This document shows, in pieces, positions 43,948 to 52,867 of a stretch of 64,000 nucleotides of DNA (the first letter of the stretch is position 1; the number at the start of each line of letters is the position of its first letter). Source of the stretch: Gammaproteobacteria bacterium (GTDB lineage: Bacteria > Pseudomonadota > Gammaproteobacteria > Eutrophobiales > Eutrophobiaceae); the NCBI GenBank assembly GCA_028279365.1, contig JANQNX010000006.1, forward strand, positions 1-64,000, given 5' to 3'. The position numbers were made by a program, and so were the translations under genes. The notes beneath the pieces are model-generated. The model was not told the origin of the DNA, made no database searches, and saw only the letters and a list, made by a program, of their open reading frames with translations.

Positions 43948-44849
43948 CTGGTGTTTTTTATTGGTTTACGAGTTTCTCCAGGCGAGACGCCCATATAGCG
44001 CTTAAACGCTTTAGAGAAAGACGATTCTGTATCATAGCCACACTTTAATGCGACGCTATACACACTCTCACCATTCTCGTTAAGCCATCCCCATGCTTTT
44101 TGCATACGCCATTGACCTAAATAATTCATTGGCGTCATTCCCATTAACTGCTTGAATTGTTCAGCAAATGAAGAGCGCGACATAGCAGCGAGTTTCGCAA
44201 GCTCATCCACTGTCCATTTTTTTTCCGGCATCGAATGAATTGCATCAAGCGACTTACTCAAACGTGGATTCGAAAGCGCTGCAGCGATTCCTGAAAGCGC
44301 TTCACCCTGATTAATCGTCTCCCGAATAATTTGAATAAACAAAGTCTCAGTTAAACGATTTAATGATATTTGATAGCCCTGTTTTTTAGCTAGCGCTTCT
44401 TCTTTAATCAGGTTCAATAGAAAACCAATGCTTGCATCATTTTTTAAATCATCTTGCCGCTTTATTAGCACAGATGGCAGAACGGTTAAAAGCGGATTAC
44501 TGATTGGATGAGAAAATTTAAAATACCCGCACATTAAACCAACGCCATTAGATTTTAAACCTTCTTCATAAGCAATCGAGTCTTGCTGGTTTACGACAAC
44601 GGAACAGGCCTGATCATTTTTTAACGAATGCGGTGAGTCATGAGGAAAAAGAATGAAGTCGCCTGTTTTTAATAACAAGGGAGCATCCATACATTCGGAT
44701 TCTGCATGGCATTCTCCGTATGTGACTAAATGAAAACTGACATACCCAAGACCAGAAGTATCCACAGCCCATTCACCGCAATACTGAGCATTATGAATGA
44801 TGTCTACATCAAGTCTAAAGGCACTGAGTAATGCTGATAGTGAATCCAT
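43944..44849 (-). CDS. AraC-family transcriptional regulator with cupin sensor domain
   Basis: This encodes 301 residues: an N-terminal cupin_6-type ligand-binding domain (~5-180; GDFILFPHDSPHSL is the cupin strand), and a C-terminal double HTH (~195-295) with WTVDELAKLAAMSRSSFAEQFKQ, GMTPMNYLGQWRM and the second-HTH phrase VALKCGYDTESSFSKAFKRYMGVSPGE. It binds DNA as an activator or repressor in response to a small molecule. It is divergent from the YHS-domain gene 137 bp away, its most likely target by position. Confidence 0.9.
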   Translation of the reverse strand: MDSLSALLSAFRLDVDIIHNAQYCGEWAVDTSGLGYVSFHLVTYGECHAESECMDAPLLLKTGDFILFPHDSPHSLKNDQACSVVVNQQDSIAYEEGLKSNGVGLMCGYFKFSHPISNPLLTVLPSVLIKRQDDLKNDASIGFLLNLIKEEALAKKQGYQISLNRLTETLFIQIIRETINQGEALSGIAAALSNPRLSKSLDAIHSMPEKKWTVDELAKLAAMSRSSFAEQFKQLMGMTPMNYLGQWRMQKAWGWLNENGESVYSVALKCGYDTESSFSKAFKRYMGVSPGETRKPIKNTS

Positions 44850-44986
44850 CTATTCTCGTTTTCCAGGTTTCATGGGGTTTTAGACAAGTAATCCGGCGTT
44901 TTGACCATATAGATAAAAAACCAGCGTGTTTACTATGCATACCAGAAGTAACAATCACTTTTTAATACAAACCAGGAGAACATACT

Positions 44987-45439
44987 ATGAAAAAACTACT
45001 TATTAATCTATTAATGCTAATTGCCAGTGTTAATGTTTTTGCTGGTGTCGATACTTCGACAGATAGTGACGGCGTTATCCTCGCTGGTTACGATACGGTT
45101 GCTTACCATACTGAAAACAGAGCGGTTAAAGGCAATGCCAATATCACAGCTGAATATAATAATGCGACTTATCAATTCGCTTCTGTTGAAAATCGTAATT
45201 TATTTGTCGCCAACCCGGCAAAATATGCACCTGCCTATGGTGGTTTCTGTGCCTTTGGAACAGGCTTAGGTAAAAAATTCGACGTCGATGGCAAAGCCTT
45301 TCAAGTGGTCGACGGACAACTCTATGTCAATAAGAACCTAAACGTATATAAAACCTGGAAAAAAGATATTTCAGGTAATATCAAAAAATCAGAAGCACAA
45401 TGGCCAAAGATTAAAGATATTCCTGCTAATGAATTATAA
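44987..45439 (+). CDS. exported YHS-domain protein
   Basis: This encodes 150 residues: signal peptide MKKLLINLLMLIASVNVFA, then a YHS-type domain with LAGYDTVAYHTENRAVKGN, YQFASVENRNLFVANPAKYAPAYGGFCAFG and KFDVDGKAFQVVDGQLYVN, a well-known periplasmic family pattern. YHS domains are associated with metal binding or transport; the role here is not known. AGGAG about 9 nt before the ATG is a strong ribosome-binding site. It is monocistronic with a stem-loop downstream and may be controlled by the divergent AraC regulator. Confidence 0.88.
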   Translation: MKKLLINLLMLIASVNVFAGVDTSTDSDGVILAGYDTVAYHTENRAVKGNANITAEYNNATYQFASVENRNLFVANPAKYAPAYGGFCAFGTGLGKKFDVDGKAFQVVDGQLYVNKNLNVYKTWKKDISGNIKKSEAQWPKIKDIPANEL

Positions 45440-45455
45440 ATCTCTCAGGTAAGAC

Positions 45456-45480
45456 TTAAGGGCTCCTAGCGAGCCCTTAA
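45456..45480 (+). terminator. stem-loop after the YHS gene
   Basis: A perfect 10-bp stem TTAAGGGCTC/GAGCCCTTAA with a 5-nt loop starts 16 bp after the YHS stop codon. No T-run follows, so it may be a weak or rho-assisted terminator or an RNA-stabilising 3' hairpin. Confidence 0.6.
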
Positions 45481-45586
45481 ATCAAAAGCATATTTTCTAA
45501 TTAATCGTGAGAATTCAAGTATTAAACCTGAAAAAAATATTCAAATGAAATAAACTTTTCTAATGCAACAAAGTCTCAGTTAAATC

Positions 45587-46054
45587 ATGTGGAATATTCA
45601 ACTACTTTTACTTAGCAGCCTAATAGCTGGCTCTTTTAGCATGCTAAGCGGTTGCACAACGTCCAGTAAGCACGTTTCTGAAATATCAGGACCAAATGTA
45701 CCTCATATTGCCATGCTCAGAAGGACGCGCTTCGACGGTACAGTAGTCGTTTATAACTCCGAAATTTGCAAACAAATTGGCGAAGCCTGTGACTTTTTTC
45801 GAAGTCAGACTTTTGCCCATACCCAATTAAATCACCCTATTTTGACCCCTGAGTATCAAACCAGGAGTAATACACGAGATGCTGATTGTTGGGCAGCAAC
45901 TTATGCTGAACCGAGCCAGGTAGCAGCAGCATTTGCACTATTAATGGATGCGGATCGAGTCAAGGATTTACCGATTGTGGGCGATCCGGAATCCAGGGCC
46001 GCCAATATACAAACTTGTGCAAAACAGGCTGGTAATTGGCCTGATAACGCATAA
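45587..46054 (+). CDS. small lipoprotein of unknown function
   Basis: This encodes 155 residues. The signal sequence ends in the lipobox LSGC (about residue 23), and Thr follows the Cys, compatible with outer-membrane sorting. The mature part has paired cysteines (ICKQIGEACDFF, DCWAA and TCAKQ), suggesting disulfides. The C-terminal half is helical. I recognise no family. The gene stands alone between the YHS and YHYH genes. Confidence 0.65.
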   Translation: MWNIQLLLLSSLIAGSFSMLSGCTTSSKHVSEISGPNVPHIAMLRRTRFDGTVVVYNSEICKQIGEACDFFRSQTFAHTQLNHPILTPEYQTRSNTRDADCWAATYAEPSQVAAAFALLMDADRVKDLPIVGDPESRAANIQTCAKQAGNWPDNA

Positions 46055-46213
46055 TCAAGTATTCTCAGCCGTTGCTGCCAACCACATCGTCAATAATGCT
46101 GTTCATCGTGACAGCATGTAGTTATCCACAGTGATATCGTTTATATTTCTTAAGCTTATTTAAATGGTTCGGCTTATTATCTGACTCGCTAGGTTAATTA
46201 CAGGAATCAACTG

Positions 46214-47065
46214 ATGGAATTGAAACTGCTTTCAACGACATACAGCATATTGCTTGCCCTACTTATCCCGATTAACACGCTGGCAGCAAGTAATAGTGTG
46301 ACTATCACCACTGACTCTCAATACCGCTACATTGAATCTAATGGAATACCCGATCACAGTACCGGTCAGTTCCCGAACTCAGGGAATCCCAATGCGATAT
46401 CGGCACAAAATCATAAGTTTCGCGTACCGCTGAACCCTGTAAAAACAAACCGGGCATCTACAGTAAGATTACCGGGTGTTGCGATTAACGGTATTCCCAT
46501 GGAACCGGGTACGGCCGAATTCTGGAATCGCGATCGTGCTAGCGGCTGGAACATTCAGGCATTTGCACAGGGAACAAATCTTGGCATCGATAGCAATAAT
46601 GCACATGTACAGCCAAATGGAACCTACCATTATCATGGCTCACCGACTGGCCTGCTACAAAAAACCAATGACTCGTTAGTCGGCTGGGCCGCAGACGGGT
46701 TTGAAATTCATTATATTGGCAGTCAGGTCAAATCATCTTACCAGTTGAAGTCAGGCACAAGACCGTCCGGTCCGGGTGGGCGCTATGACGGCACCTATGA
46801 TCAGGATTGGGAATATGTTGCTGGATTAGGAAGCCTTGACCAATGTAACGGTGGCCAATTAGATGGCAACTATGTCTATTTCATTACCGATAGCTATCCG
46901 TTTATTCAACGCTGTGTCTTCGGCACACCTGATCAAAGTTTTAATAAGCGAGGCGGCCCGGGAGGCGCTGGCGGACCCGGTATGCGTCGCGACATGCGCG
47001 GTGGCAGACCACCACCAAGAAGAGGTGAAGGTGATCGGCCACCGCCACCTCGCCCCCGATACTAA
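46214..47065 (+). CDS. exported YHYH-domain protein
   Basis: This encodes 283 residues. A signal peptide (ending NTLAAS) is followed by a YHYH domain: NGIPDHSTGQFPNSGNPN near the start, NAHVQPNGTYHYHGSPTGLL with the naming YHYH motif, VGWAADGFEIHYIG, and YDGTYDQDWEYVAGLGSLDQCNG. The last 45 residues are Gly/Pro/Arg-rich (GGPGGAGGPGMRRDM and repeats of PPPR), a basic disordered tail. The family's function is not established; the His cluster suggests metal binding. CAGGAATCAACTG is the ribosome-binding site. Confidence 0.87.
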   Translation: MELKLLSTTYSILLALLIPINTLAASNSVTITTDSQYRYIESNGIPDHSTGQFPNSGNPNAISAQNHKFRVPLNPVKTNRASTVRLPGVAINGIPMEPGTAEFWNRDRASGWNIQAFAQGTNLGIDSNNAHVQPNGTYHYHGSPTGLLQKTNDSLVGWAADGFEIHYIGSQVKSSYQLKSGTRPSGPGGRYDGTYDQDWEYVAGLGSLDQCNGGQLDGNYVYFITDSYPFIQRCVFGTPDQSFNKRGGPGGAGGPGMRRDMRGGRPPPRRGEGDRPPPPRPRY

Positions 47066-47082
47066 CCAGTTTGGCCTAAATA

Positions 47083-48039
47083 TCAAAAACGGTATGCATT
47101 AAGTTGAGCATCATAAACAAGTCCTGTTGTTTTTTCGCCTCGATCACCATTCAACACAGCACTGAAAAATGAATCTACCACATCATTGGTGTCTTTATAA
47201 AAGATACCATGGGTTCTATTTACTCCGGGACCATCTGTGAAATCAAAATATATCGCGTTGTTAGCATTAAGGTTTCTGGCTGTACGACCAAGTCGATCTT
47301 TTTGAAAATTGGCATCTGACCATTTCAATACAAAGTCATTCTCATTGATCGTGACATACACTCTTTTAGCGGACTGGATTAGATCAACCCATTGTGCATG
47401 ATTTTCGTTGTCGACATCTGCCTGACATAGCACTACATTTTTAAAAACCATGGTTTCATCTGTATACGCAATATTGTTAACATAATTTTGGAAAAGATAA
47501 TTACCCAAACTATATGTCATAAACGACAAGTTTATACCGCAGCTTTCTAATGCAGCTTTATTAAACGGTTCTTTAAGATACTTACCCAATTTTTCCAGTG
47601 TGGCGTCAAGTGCTGGCACAGATGCTATCGCTACTCGCTTTGCTTCTTTATATTCTTCAGTTTTAAACCCTCCTGGATTTGATGGCCAGGAAAAAGCAAT
47701 CACTTCAACTCCATGTTTTTCCTGCGTCGCTAATGCTTTTTCGAGATTTTTCTCAAAGCTTTGATTAAAACCATGAACAAAGAAAAGACAATTTTTATTG
47801 TCTTGAATCAGCTTATCTCTAAGTGAATGGAATTCTTTTTTTGAAGGGATATTGTTTTCAGTAATCTTGGAAGGTTCTTTAACCAGTTTCACTTCCCAAG
47901 TACCATTAACTTTTTCCGCATGTGCCAACCTGACTTCTGCCGGTCCTTTTAAATTAAAGCCATCACCAAATGCTTCGTGATTACCTACACCATTTACAAA
48001 GTTAGATTTATTTATATTTCTGTTAGTAATAATTAGCAT
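47083..48039 (-). CDS. alpha/beta hydrolase (DUF900-like)
   Basis: This encodes 318 residues. FFVHGFNQSFE is the oxyanion-hole strand of DUF900-type alpha/beta hydrolases, AFSWPSNPGG follows it, and TYSLGNYLF carries the nucleophile Ser in a relaxed G-x-S-x-G context. NRTHGIFYKDT near the end may give the catalytic His. There is no signal peptide, so it is cytosolic. The substrate is unknown. GGAGGAGATGTT before the ATG is a very strong ribosome-binding site. It lies 47 bp after the lipoprotein gene in the same direction, and both are visibly AT-richer than their neighbours. Confidence 0.75.
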   Translation of the reverse strand: MLIITNRNINKSNFVNGVGNHEAFGDGFNLKGPAEVRLAHAEKVNGTWEVKLVKEPSKITENNIPSKKEFHSLRDKLIQDNKNCLFFVHGFNQSFEKNLEKALATQEKHGVEVIAFSWPSNPGGFKTEEYKEAKRVAIASVPALDATLEKLGKYLKEPFNKAALESCGINLSFMTYSLGNYLFQNYVNNIAYTDETMVFKNVVLCQADVDNENHAQWVDLIQSAKRVYVTINENDFVLKWSDANFQKDRLGRTARNLNANNAIYFDFTDGPGVNRTHGIFYKDTNDVVDSFFSAVLNGDRGEKTTGLVYDAQLNAYRF

Positions 48040-48086
48040 AACATCTCCTCCCTAAGGTATATTCTTAACTTGATCAAAGAACGTAA

Positions 48087-49283
48087 TTATTTCGCCGGGC
48101 CAACTGTAATTTGCCACTCACTACTTTTGATATCACTTTTTAATATACTGCTAATTTCACTAACAATTACCCGCTTCTCTTGATTCAGATTATTTATTTC
48201 GTCTTCCAATTGTTTTATGACTGCTTCATTTTTTGGTGTTTTGGCCTGTTCTATTACGAGATTTGTATTTTTTCCACTGAGCTCTTCAGTTATTTTTTTT
48301 GAATTATTCATTAATGAAGACAGCTGATTTGCTGATTTCTCAAAATTATACTTTTCTCCAATGCTTTCTAACAAACTTAACGCTCTTGTATAGTTGGCAA
48401 TGTCGCTTGATTTTAAATCTACCGTTAGCAAACGAACCCATTCGTCATCCAGTGGTTTTTTATAATCAGATATATCAAGATCATCATGATTTACCAACAA
48501 GTACCGCCTCAATAAAGCACTTCTATCCATAGTTGATGCTGGCAACGATAATAATCTGTTTATATCTTTACTATAAGTATCGACAATTGATTTATCAGCA
48601 TTAGTTACATTTTTATCTATATCAAAATGATAGGCTGTCTGCACTACTGCTTCTTGTATCAAACGTTTTATCGCAGCACCCGAGCAGTACTCATGGTATT
48701 GAACCAGTTTCGCTTTTGCATCAGGGTAATGAGAAGGGATATTATTTTTTATGTTTTTTGCCAATTCTTGTCTTAGCGCATTAATTTTGCTTCTAACAAT
48801 ATGCATGTCAGGAGTGAACAGAAATACTGTTTGATAGTTTTCAAAAACACTATTTACGCCAGCAAACAATGCGGCCACACCGGCTATTTCTTTGGCACTC
48901 GCTTCAACGATACCCATGACAGTTGCAGCTGCACCGCCTGCTATAGCCGTATTATTTTTCCAGAATTGTGTATTAGCCTGCGCAATCTCAAGAGAATCAA
49001 ACCACCTTTTACATGCCATATCAGATAGTGATATCCCCTGTCGGATATAATTATCAATATTTCTCCCTGAGGCAGCGTCTTTTTCAGCAGCATAAAACTG
49101 ACCAAAATCACTAGGTCTTTTATTGCTTGTCCATGTTCCATTAAAAGCCTTTTCCTCATCCAATTTCTCGGGAAATATTTCCTGCGGATTCAACAGTTTG
49201 GCAGGGCCCACTCTGTTTGGTGAAAAAGAGCAAGCTGAAAAACTCAGAAGAATGAATATGGTTATAAATAACTTAACAAACAT
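48087..49283 (-). CDS. lipoprotein with internal glycine-rich hydrophobic segment, unknown family
   Basis: This encodes 398 residues. The signal peptide ends in FSAC (lipobox, about residue 18), with Ser after the Cys, compatible with outer-membrane sorting. At about 110-150 there are two hydrophobic Gly/Ala-rich stretches (TAIAGGAAATVMGIVEAS and AGVAALFAGVNSVF). The rest is helical, with a coiled coil near the end (EAVIKQLEDEINNLNQEKRVIVSEIS). AGGGAG precedes the ATG. It is the first gene of a two-gene unit with the alpha/beta hydrolase. I do not recognise the family. Confidence 0.7.
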   Translation of the reverse strand: MFVKLFITIFILLSFSACSFSPNRVGPAKLLNPQEIFPEKLDEEKAFNGTWTSNKRPSDFGQFYAAEKDAASGRNIDNYIRQGISLSDMACKRWFDSLEIAQANTQFWKNNTAIAGGAAATVMGIVEASAKEIAGVAALFAGVNSVFENYQTVFLFTPDMHIVRSKINALRQELAKNIKNNIPSHYPDAKAKLVQYHEYCSGAAIKRLIQEAVVQTAYHFDIDKNVTNADKSIVDTYSKDINRLLSLPASTMDRSALLRRYLLVNHDDLDISDYKKPLDDEWVRLLTVDLKSSDIANYTRALSLLESIGEKYNFEKSANQLSSLMNNSKKITEELSGKNTNLVIEQAKTPKNEAVIKQLEDEINNLNQEKRVIVSEISSILKSDIKSSEWQITVGPAK

Positions 49284-49418
49284 CCCTTTTCTCCCTGTAT
49301 TTGTTAGTTTTTATTTAAATATCAAACGATGTTTGAATACTTTTTTTTACATCCTGTAACTTATATAGCCATTTTAATAATGTTTATCAATATTTTTTAT
49401 TATTTATCAATTCATTAA

Positions 49419-51056
49419 TTAACCGGTTTTTGATAAATGAACTCTGGGCACAGCAGATAGCAACTTCTTGGTGTAGTCATTTTGCGGGTTCTGCAATACC
49501 TGGTCGACCTTGCCCTGCTCAACTATCTTGCCTTGGTACATTACGGCGACATAGTGTGCGATGTATTCCACCACGCTGATATTATGCGTGATAAATAAAT
49601 AGCTAATCTGAAACTCTTTCTGTAATTGTTTCAACAATGCCAATATTTGCGCCTGCACAGACACATCCAGCGCGCTGGTCGGTTCATCACAGATTATCAA
49701 CTTCGGCTTAACGGCTAACGCTCTGGCGATACAAATCCGTTGTCGTTGACCACCAGAGAACTCATGCGGGTAACGATATTGATGTTCGGGTAACAGTCCC
49801 ACTTGCTCCAATAATTCAGCGGTCATCTTATCTCTCGCTTCACGACTTTCACCCACTCCCTGCGCGATCATCCCCTCTTGTAAAATATCACGAATCATCA
49901 TGCGCGGATTCATAGACGAGTAAGGATCCTGAAAAACGATCTGAATATCAGAACGACTTTGCTTTAAATTTGATGCATCCAATTGGCAAAGATCAATACC
50001 GTTAAAACTCACTTCGCCAGCGGTTGTTTTTAACAACTGCAATATTCCTTTACCCATTGTCGTTTTGCCCGAGCCAGACTCTCCGACAATGGCCACCGTC
50101 TCTCCGGAATGGACATTGATCGAGACACCGTCTACGGCTTTGACATGGCCGACCACTTTCTTGAATAAGCCTTTTTTAATTGGATAGTGCACCTTTAGAT
50201 CGGTAACACTCAGGACTTTCTCTCCGGGCTTGCTTTCTTCAATCGTCTTTTGCTCGGCAACCCGTTTTTCCCAACTGGGTATCGCATCGAATAATTGATG
50301 CGTATAGGGATGTTCCGGATTGGCAAAAAGACTGTCTTTATCTTTTAACTCAACGATAACACCCTGACGCATGACGGCGATACGATCGGCGAGTTGCGAT
50401 GCCACACCAAGATCATGAGTGATAAACAAAATCGCCATGCCTGTCTTTTGTTGTAATTGTTTTAATAAATCAAGCACCTGTGCCTGAATTGTGACATCCA
50501 GTGCCGTCGTAGGTTCATCTGCAATTAATAACTGCGGTTCACCTGCCAGTGCAATCGCAATCATGATGCGTTGTTTCATGCCACCCGAAAACTGATGCGG
50601 GTATTCATTGACACGTCGATCCGGCTCTGGAATACCAACGGCATCGAGCAGTTCGATGCTTCGGTTAACACATGCCTGCTTATTCAAACCTTTATGCCTG
50701 ACGAGTGTTTCCTGTATCTGTTGACCGGCAGTCAAAACTGGGTTTAATGAACTCTGCGGCTCCTGAAAGATCATACCAATACCGGCACCACGGATATCAC
50801 GCATTTTACTCTCAGGCAATTTAAATAAATCCTGACCGTTTAATATCACCTCACCACTGGCCACATTGGCTGTTGGTGGTAACAGACGCATCATCGACAT
50901 AGCAGTGATAGATTTACCACTTCCAGATTCACCAAGCAGCACAAAGGTTTCCGACTTATTAATAGCAAAGCTGACATCATCGACCACTTTAACAGCATTA
51001 GTACCCGACCCAAACTCAGTGGTGAGATGATTAATTTCAATCACATGTTTGGTCAT
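49419..51056 (-). CDS. peptide ABC transporter, fused double ATP-binding protein (YejF-like)
   Basis: This encodes 545 residues with two ABC ATPase domains, each with Walker A (GESGSGKSITAM and GESGSGKTTMGK), signature (FSGGMKQRIMIAIAL and FSGGQRQRICIARAL), Walker B (LLIADEPTTALD and LIICDEPTSALD) and switch His. Each ends in an oligopeptide-transporter-type C-terminal extension (NPEHPYTHQLFDAIPS and NPQNDYTKKLLSAVP). It powers the peptide uptake system encoded upstream. MTKHVIEI at 51056 is the start, 4 bp after the thioesterase stop; in-frame codons further upstream lie inside that gene. Confidence 0.92.
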   Translation of the reverse strand: MTKHVIEINHLTTEFGSGTNAVKVVDDVSFAINKSETFVLLGESGSGKSITAMSMMRLLPPTANVASGEVILNGQDLFKLPESKMRDIRGAGIGMIFQEPQSSLNPVLTAGQQIQETLVRHKGLNKQACVNRSIELLDAVGIPEPDRRVNEYPHQFSGGMKQRIMIAIALAGEPQLLIADEPTTALDVTIQAQVLDLLKQLQQKTGMAILFITHDLGVASQLADRIAVMRQGVIVELKDKDSLFANPEHPYTHQLFDAIPSWEKRVAEQKTIEESKPGEKVLSVTDLKVHYPIKKGLFKKVVGHVKAVDGVSINVHSGETVAIVGESGSGKTTMGKGILQLLKTTAGEVSFNGIDLCQLDASNLKQSRSDIQIVFQDPYSSMNPRMMIRDILQEGMIAQGVGESREARDKMTAELLEQVGLLPEHQYRYPHEFSGGQRQRICIARALAVKPKLIICDEPTSALDVSVQAQILALLKQLQKEFQISYLFITHNISVVEYIAHYVAVMYQGKIVEQGKVDQVLQNPQNDYTKKLLSAVPRVHLSKTG

Positions 51057-51060
51057 AAGC

Positions 51061-51459
51061 TTACTCGTTAATTTCCGGTAATAGTCTTGGTCTTCGATTT
51101 TCATCCAACGCGACAAATGTCAGTTCCGCCTCGGTTACCTTAACGATCTCCTTCTTTGCTGGATTACGTTCAGCATACACTTCGACTTTTATCGTGATCG
51201 AGGTGCTGCCTGTTTTAATAATGTCCGCATAACAACTCACCACATCACCGACAAATACCGGTTCATGAAACTTCATCGAGTTAACAGCAACGGTGGCGAC
51301 TCTCCCCTGTGCTCGTTCCAATGCGGGAATAGCTGCGGCGATATCAATCTGTGACATAATCCATCCACCAAAGATACTGCCGGCTGAATTGGTATCTTTC
51401 GGCATTGCTGCGATACGAATTGTAGGGATTTTATCTTTAGGTAAATTGACCTGAGTCAT
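51061..51459 (-). CDS. acyl-CoA thioesterase, YciA-like hotdog enzyme
   Basis: This encodes 132 residues of a single hotdog fold: IRIAAMPKDTNSAGSIFGGWIMSQIDIAAAIPA (with the catalytic Asp of the family's DTNxxGxIFGGW motif), GRVATVAVNSMKFHEPVFVGDVVSCYADI, and ELTFVALDENRRPRLLPE. It hydrolyses acyl-CoA in the cytosol. It sits inside the peptide ABC operon, 4 bp after the second permease gene and 4 bp before the ATPase gene, so it is surely co-transcribed, although no functional link is known. Confidence 0.9.
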   Translation of the reverse strand: MTQVNLPKDKIPTIRIAAMPKDTNSAGSIFGGWIMSQIDIAAAIPALERAQGRVATVAVNSMKFHEPVFVGDVVSCYADIIKTGSTSITIKVEVYAERNPAKKEIVKVTEAELTFVALDENRRPRLLPEINE

Positions 51460-51463
51460 TTCC

Positions 51464-52867
51464 TTATATCCCTCTTAATCTTGGATCAAATGCGTCACGC
51501 ACTGCGTCTGAAAATAAATTCGCTGCTAACACTAACAAGAACATAAAAACAAACGCGGCAGCCAAAGACCACCAAACCACAGGCTCACGCGCCATTTCCA
51601 GCCGCGCGCTATTAATCATATTGCCCCAGCTGTTCATGCTCGGATCAACGCCGATATTGATATAGGACAGAACCGCCTCTGCCAGCACCAGTCCACTAAA
51701 GTCCAGCACAATAGAAATCATCACAATATGCATCACATTCGGCAACAAATGCCGCATCATAATGCTAAAGTTACCGACGCCAAACGCCTGTGCTGCCTGA
51801 ACATAATCCATTTCTCTTAACTTCAATGTTTCAGCACGCAACATACGACAGAGCCCGGTCCAACTCATTATTCCTAAAATAATGCATAGAAATAATAAAC
51901 GTAAATCGGCTCTTTCGGCCAAGCTGGTGAAATCTGCTTCATGTTTAGTCATGTATACTTGCAATAACAAAATGGATGCAGCAATAAGTAATACACCAGG
52001 AATCGAATTTAATGTTGTGTAAATATATTGAATGACATCATCAACCCAGCCACGAAAATAGCCAGCCATCAATCCCATCAATATGGCAAATGGCAACATC
52101 ACCAATGTCGTAAGTGTGCCAATCACTAATCCAGTTCTGATACTTTTTATTGCCTGATACATTACATCCTGACCTACTTTATCAGTGCCCAGAACATGAT
52201 AATGGCCAGAAAGTTGAAAAATGATATTAAAAACAACAATTAATACAGCTATTGTCAGTAGTACGGCATACCAAGGCACATCAAATTTATTGCTATAAAT
52301 GCGCTTGGCAATTGTCATTATATTTACATGCAGTCGTCTGGCTTGTAGGATTATAAAAATAAGAAAGATAAAACAACTAAACAATAAACCAATGACTGCG
52401 CCTAAAGTAGTTCTAAAAACAATATCTGGTGTACGTTCTTGTTCAGGATTTATCAAATGTGCGCCAGCATATTTTAAGCGTGGATAATCACGAATTTTAT
52501 TACCATCTTCGGTTTCGATACTTTCCTTTACATATGCATAAGCGGAGAAAGGGGCTGAATAAGTACTTTCCGTACTTTCGATTAGATTAACTAAAAGTTT
52601 ATCTAAAACACTGATTATTTCAGTTGAATATACAGAATTGCCATTCTTGTCTGGCTCATCAAGTTTAGGATGAAAATGCAACGAATCGAGTATACCTATA
52701 GCAATATAGAGCATTAACACGACGGCTGCTGACATCGCCAACGGCCGTTTAGCTACTTCCCGCCATGGCGCACGTAAATGTTCATGTTGTCGTGCGTATA
52801 TTATGAAGCCACAAATCATTGTCAAAAGGAGAAAAACCAAAGCATCTGTAATAAAAATTACTGGCAT
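51464..52867 (-). CDS. peptide ABC transporter permease, YejE/DppC-like, with long N-terminal insertion
   Basis: This encodes 467 residues. Two N-terminal helices (~5-25 and 43-62) are separated from the conserved permease core by an extracytoplasmic stretch of about 90 residues and two further helices. The core (~235-460) has the binding-protein-dependent signature RAETLKLREMDYVQAAQAFGVG and ends VRDAFDPRLRG, as in DppC/YejE. E. coli YejE is about 340 residues, so roughly 120 extra residues are present here. It starts in a TAATG overlap with the upstream permease gene. Base composition looks AT-richer than the flanking genes. Confidence 0.88.
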   Translation of the reverse strand: MPVIFITDALVFLLLTMICGFIIYARQHEHLRAPWREVAKRPLAMSAAVVLMLYIAIGILDSLHFHPKLDEPDKNGNSVYSTEIISVLDKLLVNLIESTESTYSAPFSAYAYVKESIETEDGNKIRDYPRLKYAGAHLINPEQERTPDIVFRTTLGAVIGLLFSCFIFLIFIILQARRLHVNIMTIAKRIYSNKFDVPWYAVLLTIAVLIVVFNIIFQLSGHYHVLGTDKVGQDVMYQAIKSIRTGLVIGTLTTLVMLPFAILMGLMAGYFRGWVDDVIQYIYTTLNSIPGVLLIAASILLLQVYMTKHEADFTSLAERADLRLLFLCIILGIMSWTGLCRMLRAETLKLREMDYVQAAQAFGVGNFSIMMRHLLPNVMHIVMISIVLDFSGLVLAEAVLSYINIGVDPSMNSWGNMINSARLEMAREPVVWWSLAAAFVFMFLLVLAANLFSDAVRDAFDPRLRGI

